Shown piece after piece: positions 31,809 to 41,971 of a stretch of 64,000 nt of DNA. Made by a program: the position numbers and the translations under genes. The stretch is from Portulaca oleracea (lineage: Eukaryota; Streptophyta; Magnoliopsida; Caryophyllales; Portulacaceae), in contig CM055876.1 in the NCBI GenBank assembly GCA_029582165.1, positions 22,344,817 to 22,408,816 on the forward strand, given 5' to 3'. Each line of letters starts with the position of its first letter. The first letter of the stretch is position 1. The notes beneath the pieces were generated by a model. It did no database searches. It saw only the letters and a program-made list of their open reading frames with translations, and was not told the DNA's origin.

Positions 31809-33930
31809 ATGGCTCATGAATTACTTTTCATGAGGAGGATACTCAGCAGTTTTATAGTTCCTGAAGAGCAACAACAACGAGAGGCTATCTTTCAGTCTCG
31901 CTGCACCATAAGGGAAAGTCTGCTCATTAATCGTTGATGGAGGAAGCTGCACCAACGTGGCTTCAACAACTTTGGTGAACAAACTTCAACTAGAAACAAG
32001 TCCACATCCCAATCCCTACACCATTCAATGGTTCCATCAGGGTGAAGGATTACGAGTTACTCAACGATGTTTGGTAAGCTTTTCCATTGGCAAATCTTTT
32101 CAAGAATCTTTATGGTGTGACGTTTTGCCTATGGATGCTTGTCATATCCAGCTGGGAAGACCATGGTTATTTGAGAGGAGCGTGATACATAATGGAAGAG
32201 CCAACACCTACACATTCAGGTTCAACCACAAAAAAATCACCCTAGCTCCACTAAAAATAGCCAATCCGACCCCACCCAAAGAGAGTGATCAAAATCCCAT
32301 CACTTCTATGACCACTGAACGCCCTGAGTTTAGTGACCATAAGGAGATCACTCCTATAAACCCAAACACAAACCCTAACCACAAAGAGCCAACCCACAAA
32401 AATCCAAGCCATAGCAACCCTCTCGTCATCCACCCTTCTCAACGTGATGTTCAAGCTGATTTGGTCCCAAAACCTGTCTAAGCAACTCACGAAAACCCTA
32501 GTGAACCTCCAAAGGTTCAAAAGCAAGTTGGCGATCTTCAAACCAAGGGTGTGATTAGGGAAAGCTGCAGTCCATGTGACGCCCCTACCCTTGTGGAAAC
32601 GAAGGAAGTTGGAAACCAACGTCTGTGCATCAACAAGAGTCTTATCAAGTACAGGTTTCCTAAAATTGAAGATCTAATGAACGAACTAGATGGAACCCGA
32701 GTCGTTTCAGAGATTGGTCCAAGAATTGGGTATCCTGATCCAGTTCGAATTCAAGAAGGGGACACTTCTATCAAAACCAAAGGAGATCTCTATGAATGGT
32801 TAGTCATGGCTATTCGACTAACTAATGTTCTTTATGCCTTAATGAGATTGGTGAATCAGGTTTTGAAGCCCCTTATTAGCAAGTGTGTTGTTGTCTACTT
32901 TAATGACATACTTGTGAATTGCAAGAGTGAGAAAGATCATACTTCTCACCTCCAATCTGTTCTGCAGATCTTAGCTCACGAAAAGATGCATGTGAATCTA
33001 TCCAAGTGTTACTTCTTCATCAACAACATAGTCCTTCTTGGCTATGTACTCTCGGTTGAAGTGATCCAGCTTGATGGAGAAAATGTTAAAGCTAGCAAGG
33101 AGTGGTCTACTCCAACTAGTATTCTTGGTGATCGAATCTTCTACGGCTTGACTTCTTTCTATAAGAGGTTTGTGAAGAATTTCAGCACTATTCTATCCCT
33201 TGTAGCCGAGTTACTAAAGTCTAAGGAGTCTTCATGGACTCCAACAATCCAACAAGTGTTCGACACCAGCAAAAGAAAACTCTGCACCACACCTGTCCTA
33301 ACCCTAGATAGCTTTGATAAGAAGTCTGAGGTTAAGTGTGATGCTTCTGGTGTTAGTATTGGAATTGTTCTATCAGTTCCATCTCAAGAGGGTCGTCCGT
33401 TAACTTATTACTGTGAGAAGTTCGGTGACCCTAGATTCATGGAAGAGAATGGAAGCCAACTCCGTTTGTACAATAAGAAGATCTCTTTCAGTCCAACAAG
33501 TTCAAAGCTAAATTCTTGGTCACCAGGGAAGAATGCTGGAGATCTGTCTAACCTTGGTCTCACCTTTGGGGACCCAAGGTTCATGGAGAAAAATGGAGGG
33601 CAGCCCAAACCATCTACTGAGGAGATCACGGCTCACATGAAGGCCTTATTTCACGTAGAAATTGTGGAAGCAGCCTTGGTTCATGTGAAGGTCCTGATTC
33701 ACATGAAGATTACAGTTGGGGCAACTGAATTTGACCCTCCAAGTTTGAGGACAAACTTCTTCCAACAAGGGGGGAATGATGTACTTTGGCCCACGCCAAA
33801 TACATCCCTAAAGGCCCAAAATAAATTCCAGGGAACAAGGCAAGTTATGGAGGAAAACATGAGCATAGAGGCCCATAGGCTCATACATATTGTGTGCTCC
33901 TTATGGCAAGAGGATGTCCAAACATCCTAG
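31809..33930 (+). pseudogene. A4 protease-RT-RNase H, YFND, reading into the LTR
   Basis: ATG at 31809 gives MAHELLFMRRILSS, the same gag-less start as A1. A frameshift near 31915 then leads into one long frame with a single stop (32479-32481): protease ([28 protein letters not shown]), degenerate RT (INKSLIKYRFP, EIGPRIGYPDP where relatives have [11 protein letters not shown]) and [15 protein letters not shown] with Asn for the first dyad Asp. RNase H starts (VKCDASGVSIGIVL) but is cut after YYCEKF by a foreign segment. Integrase is absent. The frame continues through the polypurine tract about 50 codons into the 3' LTR. Confidence 0.85.
33421..33655 (+). other. In-frame foreign segment in A4 replacing RNase H end and integrase
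   Basis: About 78 codons that match no other A, F, B or E copy here. It contains an internal direct repeat, FGDPRFMEENGSQ (33421-33458) and FGDPRFMEKNGGQPKPSTEE (from 33564). I do not recognise the source. The joins keep the reading frame on both sides. Confidence 0.55.
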
Positions 33931-35234
33931 GGTCTACAAACATCACGCCTACCAAGCCCAAGAATAGGCCCAAAGTTCACGTCCAAAAAGAGCTTCATCT
34001 TTGATTTTAATCTTTTGGATGTAACTTTATCTTTATTTAATTTTATTTAGCTTATTATTATTTTGGTGTGATTTAATTAGCTTTTAGTTTTATTTTAAAT
34101 AATGTAAGATACTAAGTATAGTATAAACTTGAGCATCAAGTCATAGGAAGTCTAGATAAGTCTAGAATATTCTAAATTATTCTAGAATGTTCTAGAAAGT
34201 GTGTGTGTGTGTGTGCTATTAGGCGTGTGATAGGAAGAGTAGGCGCCAAATTGGTTGTTATCCTAGATAAGGTTGGCTTATTTTGTAACTAGTCCATATT
34301 GGATTAGGAAAGCCTAAACCTATTAGGATAAGGTTGTTGTAACCAACTCCCCTTTGGATAAGGAGTCCTAATCCAAGAGGAAGTTGGAGTAGTTAGGCAT
34401 GTACTACTAGGATTTCTTGGCTTGCACGCCAAGTAGGAGTAATCCTAGTCTAATTAGTATGGCTTGCACGCCAAGTAAGGAATCCTAAGGGAGTTAGGAC
34501 TCTCCTAGTATAAATAGCCTAGTTTGCAATCATTAGAGATCAATCAGTTGAGAAATATGAATCAAGCTTTAAGCTTACCCCCTTGAGTGTTAGGATTAAC
34601 TCTCTCCCCTCTTCTATTGTATCTTGGTGTGGTAACCAAGTGGTTTAGGAAGAACTTGATCCTAGGTTGCGGTCTAGATCAAGAAACCCTAGGTTGTCCT
34701 TCTTGTGGATTCAAGTAGGAAATCCAGTTCTATACCATTATCTTTCTATTTCTTAGAAAGATAATATCTACCCTCACCCATCCTCCACTCCAACGCCACC
34801 CTATACCTCCCATACTCCCTCAATCGTCCACCCTCCTCCCTCCTCACAAAATAGCTCAATCCACTCCCTCTCTCTCCATAACAAACTCCTAACAACTTTC
34901 TCTCTCCTCCAATAACCTCTCAAACTCTCTTTCTCCCAACAACCACACGTCAACTTTCCCTTCTTTCTCCCCTCTTTCACGTTAATCTCTCCCTCTCTCC
35001 TCTTCAAAGAATCAAACCTCTCTCTCTCCCTTCCCATTCAAGATTCAACCCTTTTGAATCTTGAAACCACAAAAGCCCTCATGGAAAAACTCCCTCCATC
35101 TTCTCCCTTACCTCACGTGAACCACCCTAACCTTAGCCTCAATTTCACATGAAGCTTCCCACTCTTAGATCGTTTGCACGTCTCCCCTATGATGTGTAAT
35201 TGATCAACCACACTCTTGATCCCATTATACATCA
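33777..35234 (+). repeat. A4 3' LTR (1458 bp)
   Basis: Longer than other A LTRs: it has about 100 bases of extra U3 (about 34030-34160) and a GT dinucleotide run (34199-34215). Heat-shock-like array 34165-34197 (six of seven triplets). TATAAATA 34509-34516. Confidence 0.92.
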
Positions 35235-35238
35235 TTAT

Positions 35239-36276
35239 TGATGTATAATGGGATCAAGGATGATAACATTACACAACAATATAAGGATCTTTAAACTTGG
35301 GGTTAGATAGATTGATTCTTGATCACAAGAATGAATGAATAAAGATGGAAATGGAGTGTAAATGAATGAATAATGAATGATGGATGAATGGATGGATGGA
35401 TGAACGAATGAGTGAGGATGTATTCTGGATGGTATGGAAAAGAATGGAATGAAAATGCAATGGAAATCAAAAGATTCAAAAGAATAGATTGAAACTTACA
35501 CCAAGAATGAATCGTTTGATCGAATGATAAACGGCTTGGAATCTTCTAAGGAGATACAGATTCACCACTCCTAGAATCCTCCAACTCTTGCTATCACCAT
35601 CTAAGATAGCCAATCTTAGAATAGAAGAAGAGATTCAAAAGACTCTCCCTCAAGAGAACCAATTCTAGCACACAAGCTAGAGAGAAAACACAATGTGTTT
35701 AAATTTGATTTGTATTTGATATGAGATGTAATGAATGAATACAATGGCACTCTAGAAGGTCTATTTATACTACTCTTAGGACCCCTTGGACGTGTACCTA
35801 GGGTTCAAGGAACCAAGAATCAACTATTACATCATATATCCTATTTATGACATCATAAACTCTAAAATACAACTATAGAAAGAAATTGCTATAACTCCAC
35901 TTGTCCATTTTCAATGATTCAAAAACCATTGCAAAGCTTATTTAAAGAGCTCCAATCTGTCTTTTGATGATTTCGTCAATAGACGTATGGATCTAGAGTT
36001 ATAGAGCAAAATATCAAACTGTACTTGATGGAGTCCTTTGCTGCCGTGAGAGATGACTTCTCAATAAGGACTTGAGAGTTATTTATGCTCATTGATGTCC
36101 TCCAAATGTTAGAGTAACTCCATGTAAGCTAGAATACCATCAAGGTCCTTCATGCTTTCTTCCTTGAGATAATAAACCCTTGTAGTTGTTGATACCCAAG
36201 GCGACATTTGTAGCTTCTAGCTGGATTGAGGTCCTTTAGCTAGGCCTTAATGTATATAGTTATGCAAATATACATC
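35239..36276 (-). repeat. D solo LTR in E LTR L2 (1038 bp)
   Basis: Plus-strand reading TGATGTATAATGGG...AAATATACATCA, followed by GTTAT; left copy of the duplication is TTAT because A4 ends there. Start hairpin TGATGTATAT/ATATACATCA on the minus strand. Inverse TATA in CTATTTATACTAC at about 35761. Confidence 0.9.
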
Positions 36277-36686
36277 AGTTATTTATAGTAATCCTAAGCC
36301 CCCTAGGACGTGTACTATTCAAGAAATTAGGCCCCTTGAGGCTTACATCATCCTACACATTTATTACATCATAAAAACTCAAAAATACAACTCTAGAAAG
36401 AAAAGACTATAACTCCTTCAATACTTGTCCGTTTTCCAAGATTCAAAAACCATTGGAAAGCTCTTTCATTGCTCGTCAATATGTCTCTGGATGACTTCCT
36501 CATTAGACGCATGTATCTAGAGTTATAGAGTAAATTAACAAACTGCCCTTGTTGAATCATTCAAACGAGAGGGATACTTGAGTGAATGATGCTCTTTTGC
36601 CATATAACTGAGTAATAGGCTCCTATGATGTATATTGGATGTCTTCCTTGATGTCCTTGATGTATATGGCCATCAAATATACATCA
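36277..36686 (-). repeat. E LTR L2, U3 end; 3' LTR of E2
   Basis: From GTTATTTATAG to AAATATACATCA, next to polypurine tract CAACCGGGGGAGTA (36687-36700). Confidence 0.9.
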
Positions 36687-36810
36687 TACTCCCCCGGTTG
36701 AAAAAAAGTTTGTCCTCAAACTTTGAACATCAACTCTCTTGTTCGCCTTCTTCGCAAAGAAATTACAAGCTTTCTTCTTAAAGGCATTGAAGTCATCATA
36801 GACTCTTTTA

Positions 36811-37731
36811 TTAAGATAACCCATTGACATTATTGGACTTTGATTCTCGATATTTCACCATGGATGTAAAAATCTCATGTAACTTCACAACTTCAAAGTC
36901 TAGTTTCACCACTTTGCCTTTATCATGGGTAATACGACATAGTATGAAACGATCCATCTTTGAATGGTCATCGACAACTAGACCCTCTTGACTTCTTTGA
37001 ATCCTTTGCACTTCAACCATGAGATTCAAGTTGATATCTTTAGGTAGCATATGGAAGATACGTTTCATAGGAGAATTAAGGATTGGGTGGTTGCTTGGAT
37101 CCGTTTTGCTTTCCTCCAAGTTTGCAAGAACAAGACCCTTATGCTCTTCATACCCATGATATTCCTCCTTCATAATCTTCACAATGTTGCTTTCATTCTC
37201 CTTAGGGCGTATGGTATAAGATGGAAGTAGAGATGTCTCTTGATGCATGATATTCCTATCAAGCAACTTTGGTCTTTCCAACAAAGTATGACAAGTATCC
37301 ATAGAAGTAATATCACACCATAATGAATCTCTACAATTCTTGTAAATGGAAAGACTTACTAAGCTTCTTGGATCCTCATGAATGTCTTTGTCATGGCTTA
37401 GCCATTGTGTAGGGCGTGAATAATTCTCCAAGTTTGACGTGTGGATCATTGTTGTAGGGGCGTCAATGTCACCATAGGAGGCACAACTTTCTCCTTCTTT
37501 GATCAATGAACATACTTCTCCTTTGTTGGTACAATGAGATATCTTCCACTCTCTTTGTTGATGTTCATTCGGCACACATACTTCTTTCAAGGCTCTCCTT
37601 GTCACAAGCCACTCTTCTACGTACTTCTCTTCTACTACATTCTCCTCCTCAAATAATTCATTATCATACGTTTGGTACCCAACCAAAGACACTTCTTTCT
37701 TGTTAGGACTCTCCAAATCAATGTGACCCAA
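36811..37731 (-). CDS. E2 fused dead-protease / dead-integrase ORF
   Basis: 306 codons with no stop, the longest E frame of this type. It starts in the zinc knuckle (RCCLCQSLGHIDLESPN upstream in frame; last Cys is Ser here but Cys in E4). Then EEWLVTRRALKEVCVPNE, EVCSLIKEGESCASYGDI (retropepsin active-site place, Asp-Gly-Gly lost) and SLWCDITSMDTCHTLLERPK. A linker leads into INLNLMVEVQRIQRSQEG and SKMDRFILCRITHDKGKVVK, which follow the integrase core of F (VSLDFVVGLPRTQRGKDS, SKMAHFIPCHTTYDATKVAN) with the catalytic Asp residues changed. RT and RNase H are absent. Downstream of the stop, YDDFNAFKKK and a basic tail precede the polypurine tract. Function unknown. Confidence 0.75.
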   Translation of the reverse strand: MGHIDLESPNKKEVSLVGYQTYDNELFEEENVVEEKYVEEWLVTRRALKEVCVPNEHQQREWKISHCTNKGEVCSLIKEGESCASYGDIDAPTTMIHTSNLENYSRPTQWLSHDKDIHEDPRSLVSLSIYKNCRDSLWCDITSMDTCHTLLERPKLLDRNIMHQETSLLPSYTIRPKENESNIVKIMKEEYHGYEEHKGLVLANLEESKTDPSNHPILNSPMKRIFHMLPKDINLNLMVEVQRIQRSQEGLVVDDHSKMDRFILCRITHDKGKVVKLDFEVVKLHEIFTSMVKYRESKSNNVNGLS

Positions 37732-37800
37732 ACTTTGGCAAAGACAACATCTCCTTTGAGAAAGGGTTTTGGGTTCTTGGATAGTAGGTTTGGGTAGGGT

Positions 37801-38151
37801 TTAAGGCTCTTTTGAGGTGCTTTTGGCGTGGTAATGTGTGGGAGATGTGGATGGTCTTGGTTGCATATGGGTTTTATCCCAAAGTTCTTTACTCTTTGCT
37901 TGTATTTCAACATCAAGAGCTAAAGAACTCGACTCTTCCAAGTTTGTGTAAGGTTGATTTACAACAACATGCCGAATGTAATCACTAAGACCAAGAAAGT
38001 AACATACCAAAACTTGTGGATCATCCTCCTTAAGGGCGTACTTCCATAGTTGCCACCTGAATTCTATTGTGTATTCAACCACATCCTTGCTCCCTTGCTC
38101 CAAACGTTGCAAATCACTTTGTGAATTCATGCTAGATCTTTTGCAAGCCAT
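37801..38151 (-). pseudogene. E2 Gag
   Basis: MACKRSSMNSQSDLQRLEQG, capsid motifs WQLWKYALKEDDPQVLVCYF and DYIRHVVVNQPYTNLE, then a Pro-rich end. A frameshift between here and the zinc knuckle separates it from the ORF at 36811-37731. Nearly identical to E1 and E4. Confidence 0.85.
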
Positions 38152-38399
38152 AGAATATGAATCTTGAGGAAGAAAGAATCAAACAAGACTCACGGTTTAA
38201 TGGGGAAATGTAAGGAACAAAATAGGGGAATGAGTTTGGGTTAGAGGATGGGTTTCTTGATGGGGTTTCTTTGTGGAGCTAATGGTGGACGTGTATATGG
38301 GAGATGATGGGGAATGATTTTGTGATGAAAAGATGGTGAAAAGATAGTAGAAGATAGATCAAGAACTAAGAGAATCAATCCTAAGCTCTGATCCGATTT

Positions 38400-39034
38400 T
38401 GATGTATAATGGGATCAATGGAATCTCATTATACTTGGAAACAGGATCTTTATAAACCAAGATAAGAATCTTGCTTCTCAAAGTTCTTAAAGATCAACCA
38501 ATTTGATTGAAATGATGTATAATAGGATCAAGGATGATCAAATTAGATAAAAGATTAGGATCTTTAAGTGTTTCTTTAAGATTGAATGAATGAATGAATG
38601 AATGAATGGATGGATAAACGAATGGAATGGACGGAATGGATGAATGAAATGAATGTAGGGATGGATGGAATGAATGTAGGAATGAATGGAATATAAATTT
38701 CTTGAATGATTGAATGATATTCAAATGAATCTTGAATTTGAAACAATGTAGAAACAAAAACAAGACCAAAAGAACTAGAAAGAAACTCACGATTTGAATG
38801 ATGAATGATATTGGCTTTGAAGATTCTTGGAGGATACAGCCACACCACCTTCAAGAATGCTTCAATCTCTTCCTATCACCACCAAGGACGCCACCCTAAG
38901 CTAGAAGAAGAAGATAGGATTGAATCTCCCTCAAGAGAAACGAAAGACTAGCAAAAGCTAGAGAGAAAACAACACCATGTGTTTGTATTTGATTTATTGA
39001 ATGAATGAGATTACAAGAGGCCTAAGGAGGTTAT
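38400..39034 (-). repeat. E LTR L3, U5 part; 5' LTR of E2
   Basis: TGATGTATAATGGGATCAATGG to GTTAT. A degenerate PBS (GCTCTGATCCG complement, 38385-38395) lies left. Five TGAA units at about 38580 mark the place of the long microsatellite in L4. Confidence 0.9.
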
Positions 39035-39416
39035 TGATGTATAATGGGATCAAGGATGATCAAATTACACAACAATATAAGGATCTTTAAACTTGGGGTT
39101 GGATAGATTGATTCTTGATCACAAGAATAAATGAATAAAGATGGAAATGGAGTGTAAATGAATGAATAATGGATGATGGATGAATGGATGGATGGATGAA
39201 CGAATGAGTGGGGATGTATTCTGGTTGGTATGGAAAAGAATGTAATGAAAATGCAATGGAAATCAAAAGATTCAAAAGAATAGATTGAAACTTACAACAA
39301 GAATGAATCGTTTGATCGAATGATAAACGGCTTGGGATTTTCTAAGGAGTTACAGATTCACCACTCATAGAATCCTCTAAATCTTCCTATCACCATCTAA
39401 GATAGCTTATGTATAT
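39035..39416 (-). repeat. D LTR in L3, left part
   Basis: From TGATGTATAATGGG to ATAGC, where E3 is inserted. Continues at 44651. Confidence 0.9.
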
Positions 39417-40431
39417 TTGATAGCCATATACATCAAGGTCATCAAGGGAGACATCAAATTCACACCAAAGGAGCCAAATACTTGATTACATGGAAAAGGA
39501 GCCACATTCACTCATGTCTCTTACACAAACGAATGGCTTCAACAAGGGCAACTCGGTCCTTTGCTCCATATCTCAAGAACCATAAAGCTTTTGAGAAAGT
39601 CATCCTAGAATCAAAGATAGACCATTCAAAGAGCTTTCCAATGGTTTTTGAATCTTGGAATTTGGAGAAGAAACGAGCAAGTTATTCAAGTTTTAATCTA
39701 GATTAGTTCATTTTGATTCTTTATGATGTCATACTTGTATTAGATGATGTAAGCTAGAAATCCCTTGTATTCTTGAAATAGGCACGCCTAGGGGGTCCTC
39801 TTCTACTATAAATAGACCCCTTGGGAGGCCCTTGCAATCATTCATTCAATAAATCAAATACAAACACCTGGTGTTGTTTTCTCTCTAGCTTTTGCTAGTC
39901 TTTCGTTTCTCTTGAGGGAGATTCGATCATATCTTCTTCTTCTAGCTTAGGGTGGCGTCCTAGGTTGTGATAGGAAGAGATTGAAGCAATCTTGAAGGTG
40001 GTGTGGCTGTATCCTCCAAGATTCTTCAAAAGCCAAACTTATCATTCGTTCATCATCCATTCGTGAGTTTCCATATGAGTTTTCATTTGATCTTGTTTTT
40101 GTTTCTACATTGTTTCAATCTCAAGATTCATTTGAATATCATTCAATCATTCAAGAAACTTACATTCCATCCATTCCTACATTCATTTCATTCATCCATT
40201 TCGTCCATTCTATTCGTTTATCCATGCATTCATTCATTCATTCATTCAATCTTAAAGAACCACTTAAAGATCCTAGTCTTTAGTATAATTTGATCATCCT
40301 TGATCCTATTATACATCATTTCATTCAATTTGGTTGATCTTTAAGAACTTTGAGAAGCAAGATTCTTATCTTGGTTTTTAAAGATCCTATTTCCAAGTAT
40401 AATGAGATTCCATTGATCCCATTATACATTA
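39417..40431 (+). repeat. E3 5' LTR (1015 bp)
   Basis: Ends mutated at both tips (TTATGTATAT for TGATGTATAT; TACATTA for TACATCA). TATAAATA 39807-39814. Confidence 0.93.
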
Positions 40432-40435
40432 AAAT

Positions 40436-40447
40436 TGGTATCAGAGC
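40436..40447 (+). other. Primer-binding site of E3
   Basis: Perfect TGGTATCAGAGC. Confidence 0.92.
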
Positions 40448-40679
40448 TTAGGAGTTGATTCTCTTAGTTCTTGATCTATCTTTTACTATCTTTTTACCAT
40501 CTTTCCATCACAAATCCATCCCCCACCATCCCTCCATAACACGTCCACCAAGAACTCCACAAAAAAAACCTTAAACCAAACTCAAACCTAGCCTAAACAC
40601 ATTCCCCATTTCGTCCCCTACATTCCCCACTAAACCGTGAGTCTTGCTTGAAGTCTTTCGTTATCAAGATTCATATTCT

Positions 40680-41219
40680 ATGGCTTGTAAAAGATCTTTC
40701 ATGAATTCACCAAGTGAATTGAAACGCTAAGAGCAACAAATTAATGATCTCACCGAACAAATGGAAGAATTTGGGATCCTTCAAAGGGGATCAAGAAGCG
40801 CAAGCTCACGTATGGTACATTCTTATGAGGGTGAACATGAAGCACCTTATGAAAGGAGTAAACGTTCCAGAAAGAAGAATGGAAATAAATTTCAAGAAGA
40901 GTTCTTGCCATTCAATTACAAAGGAGACTACATCGACAAACTTGAAAGAATGGAGCAAGGGAGCAAGGATGTGGTTGAATACACAATAGAATTCAGGTGG
41001 CAACTATGGAAGTATGCCCTTAAGGAGGATGATCCACAAGTTTTGGTATGTTACTTTCTTGGTCTTAATGATTACATTCGGCATGTTGTTGTAAATCAAC
41101 CTTACACAAACTTGGAAGAGTTGAGTTCTTTAGCTCTTGATGTTGAAATACAAGCAAAGAGTAAAGAACTTTGGGATAAAACCCATATACAACAAAGACC
41201 CCCATTTCCCACAAAATAA
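40680..41219 (+). pseudogene. E3 Gag
   Basis: ATG at 40680 gives MACKRSFMNSPSELKR then TAA. From 40761 another frame is open: RMEQGSKDVVEYTIEFRWQ, LWKYALKEDDPQVLVCYFLG and NLEELSSLALDVEIQ. Downstream, at about 41323-41370, the zinc knuckle CLYCQSFDHVESAC is intact but out of this frame. Confidence 0.85.
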
Positions 41220-41389
41220 CCAAACACAAAAGCTCCACAAAATCAGCCCCATCCCATCCTAAACCTCTAATCCGAAGCTCCTTAAAACAGCTTATAAACC
41301 TTCCCACTCCCATTGTCCCAAGTACATGTCTATATTGCCAAAGTTTTGATCATGTTGAAAGTGCATGTCCTAAGGAGAAAGAAGTATCT

Positions 41390-41962
41390 TTGGTTGATTG
41401 TCAAACATCATTAAGCATGCAACCAGAAATTGAAAGTGTGGTATTTGATGTATTTGACGAGCATGAGGATGTTCATAAACTTGGCATGAATGAGGTATGT
41501 AGCTTACCTCATGAAGTACACGAGGAAGAAAAAGAGGAAGATATTGTACTAGAAAAGATGTATGTAGAAGAATTAAATGAAGAAGAGTTGCTTGTTATAA
41601 GTAGAGTCTTGAAAGAGGCTAGTGTACCGCAAGATCAACAACAAAGAGAGCTTATTTCTTACTCTCATTATACCATTCAAGAAGAAGTATGTTCATTGAT
41701 CCAAGGAGGAAAAAGTAGTGCCATCTATGAGGATCTTGGCGCTAGCATTGGCATTGATAAGGATCATGGCAATGGTATTGGCCTCGCTACAACAAGGGTC
41801 CAAACATTACAAATGAAGAGCTATTCACATGGTCATTCATTTCGTGACAAGGACATTCATTTTGATCTAAGAAGTTTAGTAAGTCTTTGTTTTTACAAGA
41901 TTTGTAAAAATTCATTATATTGTAATATTACTTCTATGGATTCTTGTTATACTTTGTTGTAA
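41390..41962 (+). pseudogene. E3 acidic linker and dead protease-like domain
   Basis: 190 codons in the same frame as the zinc knuckle upstream and the next ORF downstream, divided from the latter by one TAA. Acidic Glu-rich segment, then EEELLVISRVLKEASVPQ, EEVCSLIQGGKSSAIYEDLG (retropepsin active-site place without Asp-Gly-Gly) and SLYCNITSMDSCYTLL. Protease activity is not expected. Confidence 0.8.
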
Positions 41963-41971
41963 GAATCAAAG

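Larger units (their letters stand above)
31527..35234 (+). mobile_element. Ty3/gypsy element A4, no gag, no integrase
   Basis: PBS (31533-31544), leader, protease-RT-RNase H frame, foreign segment, shared A tail, polypurine tract (33762-33776), 3' LTR. Shares its 5' LTR with A3. The right flank is TTAT of the D/E target site. Confidence 0.9.

Noticed and set aside
34199..34215. GT run as a regulatory Z-DNA signal
   Set aside because: Short simple repeat in one LTR copy only.
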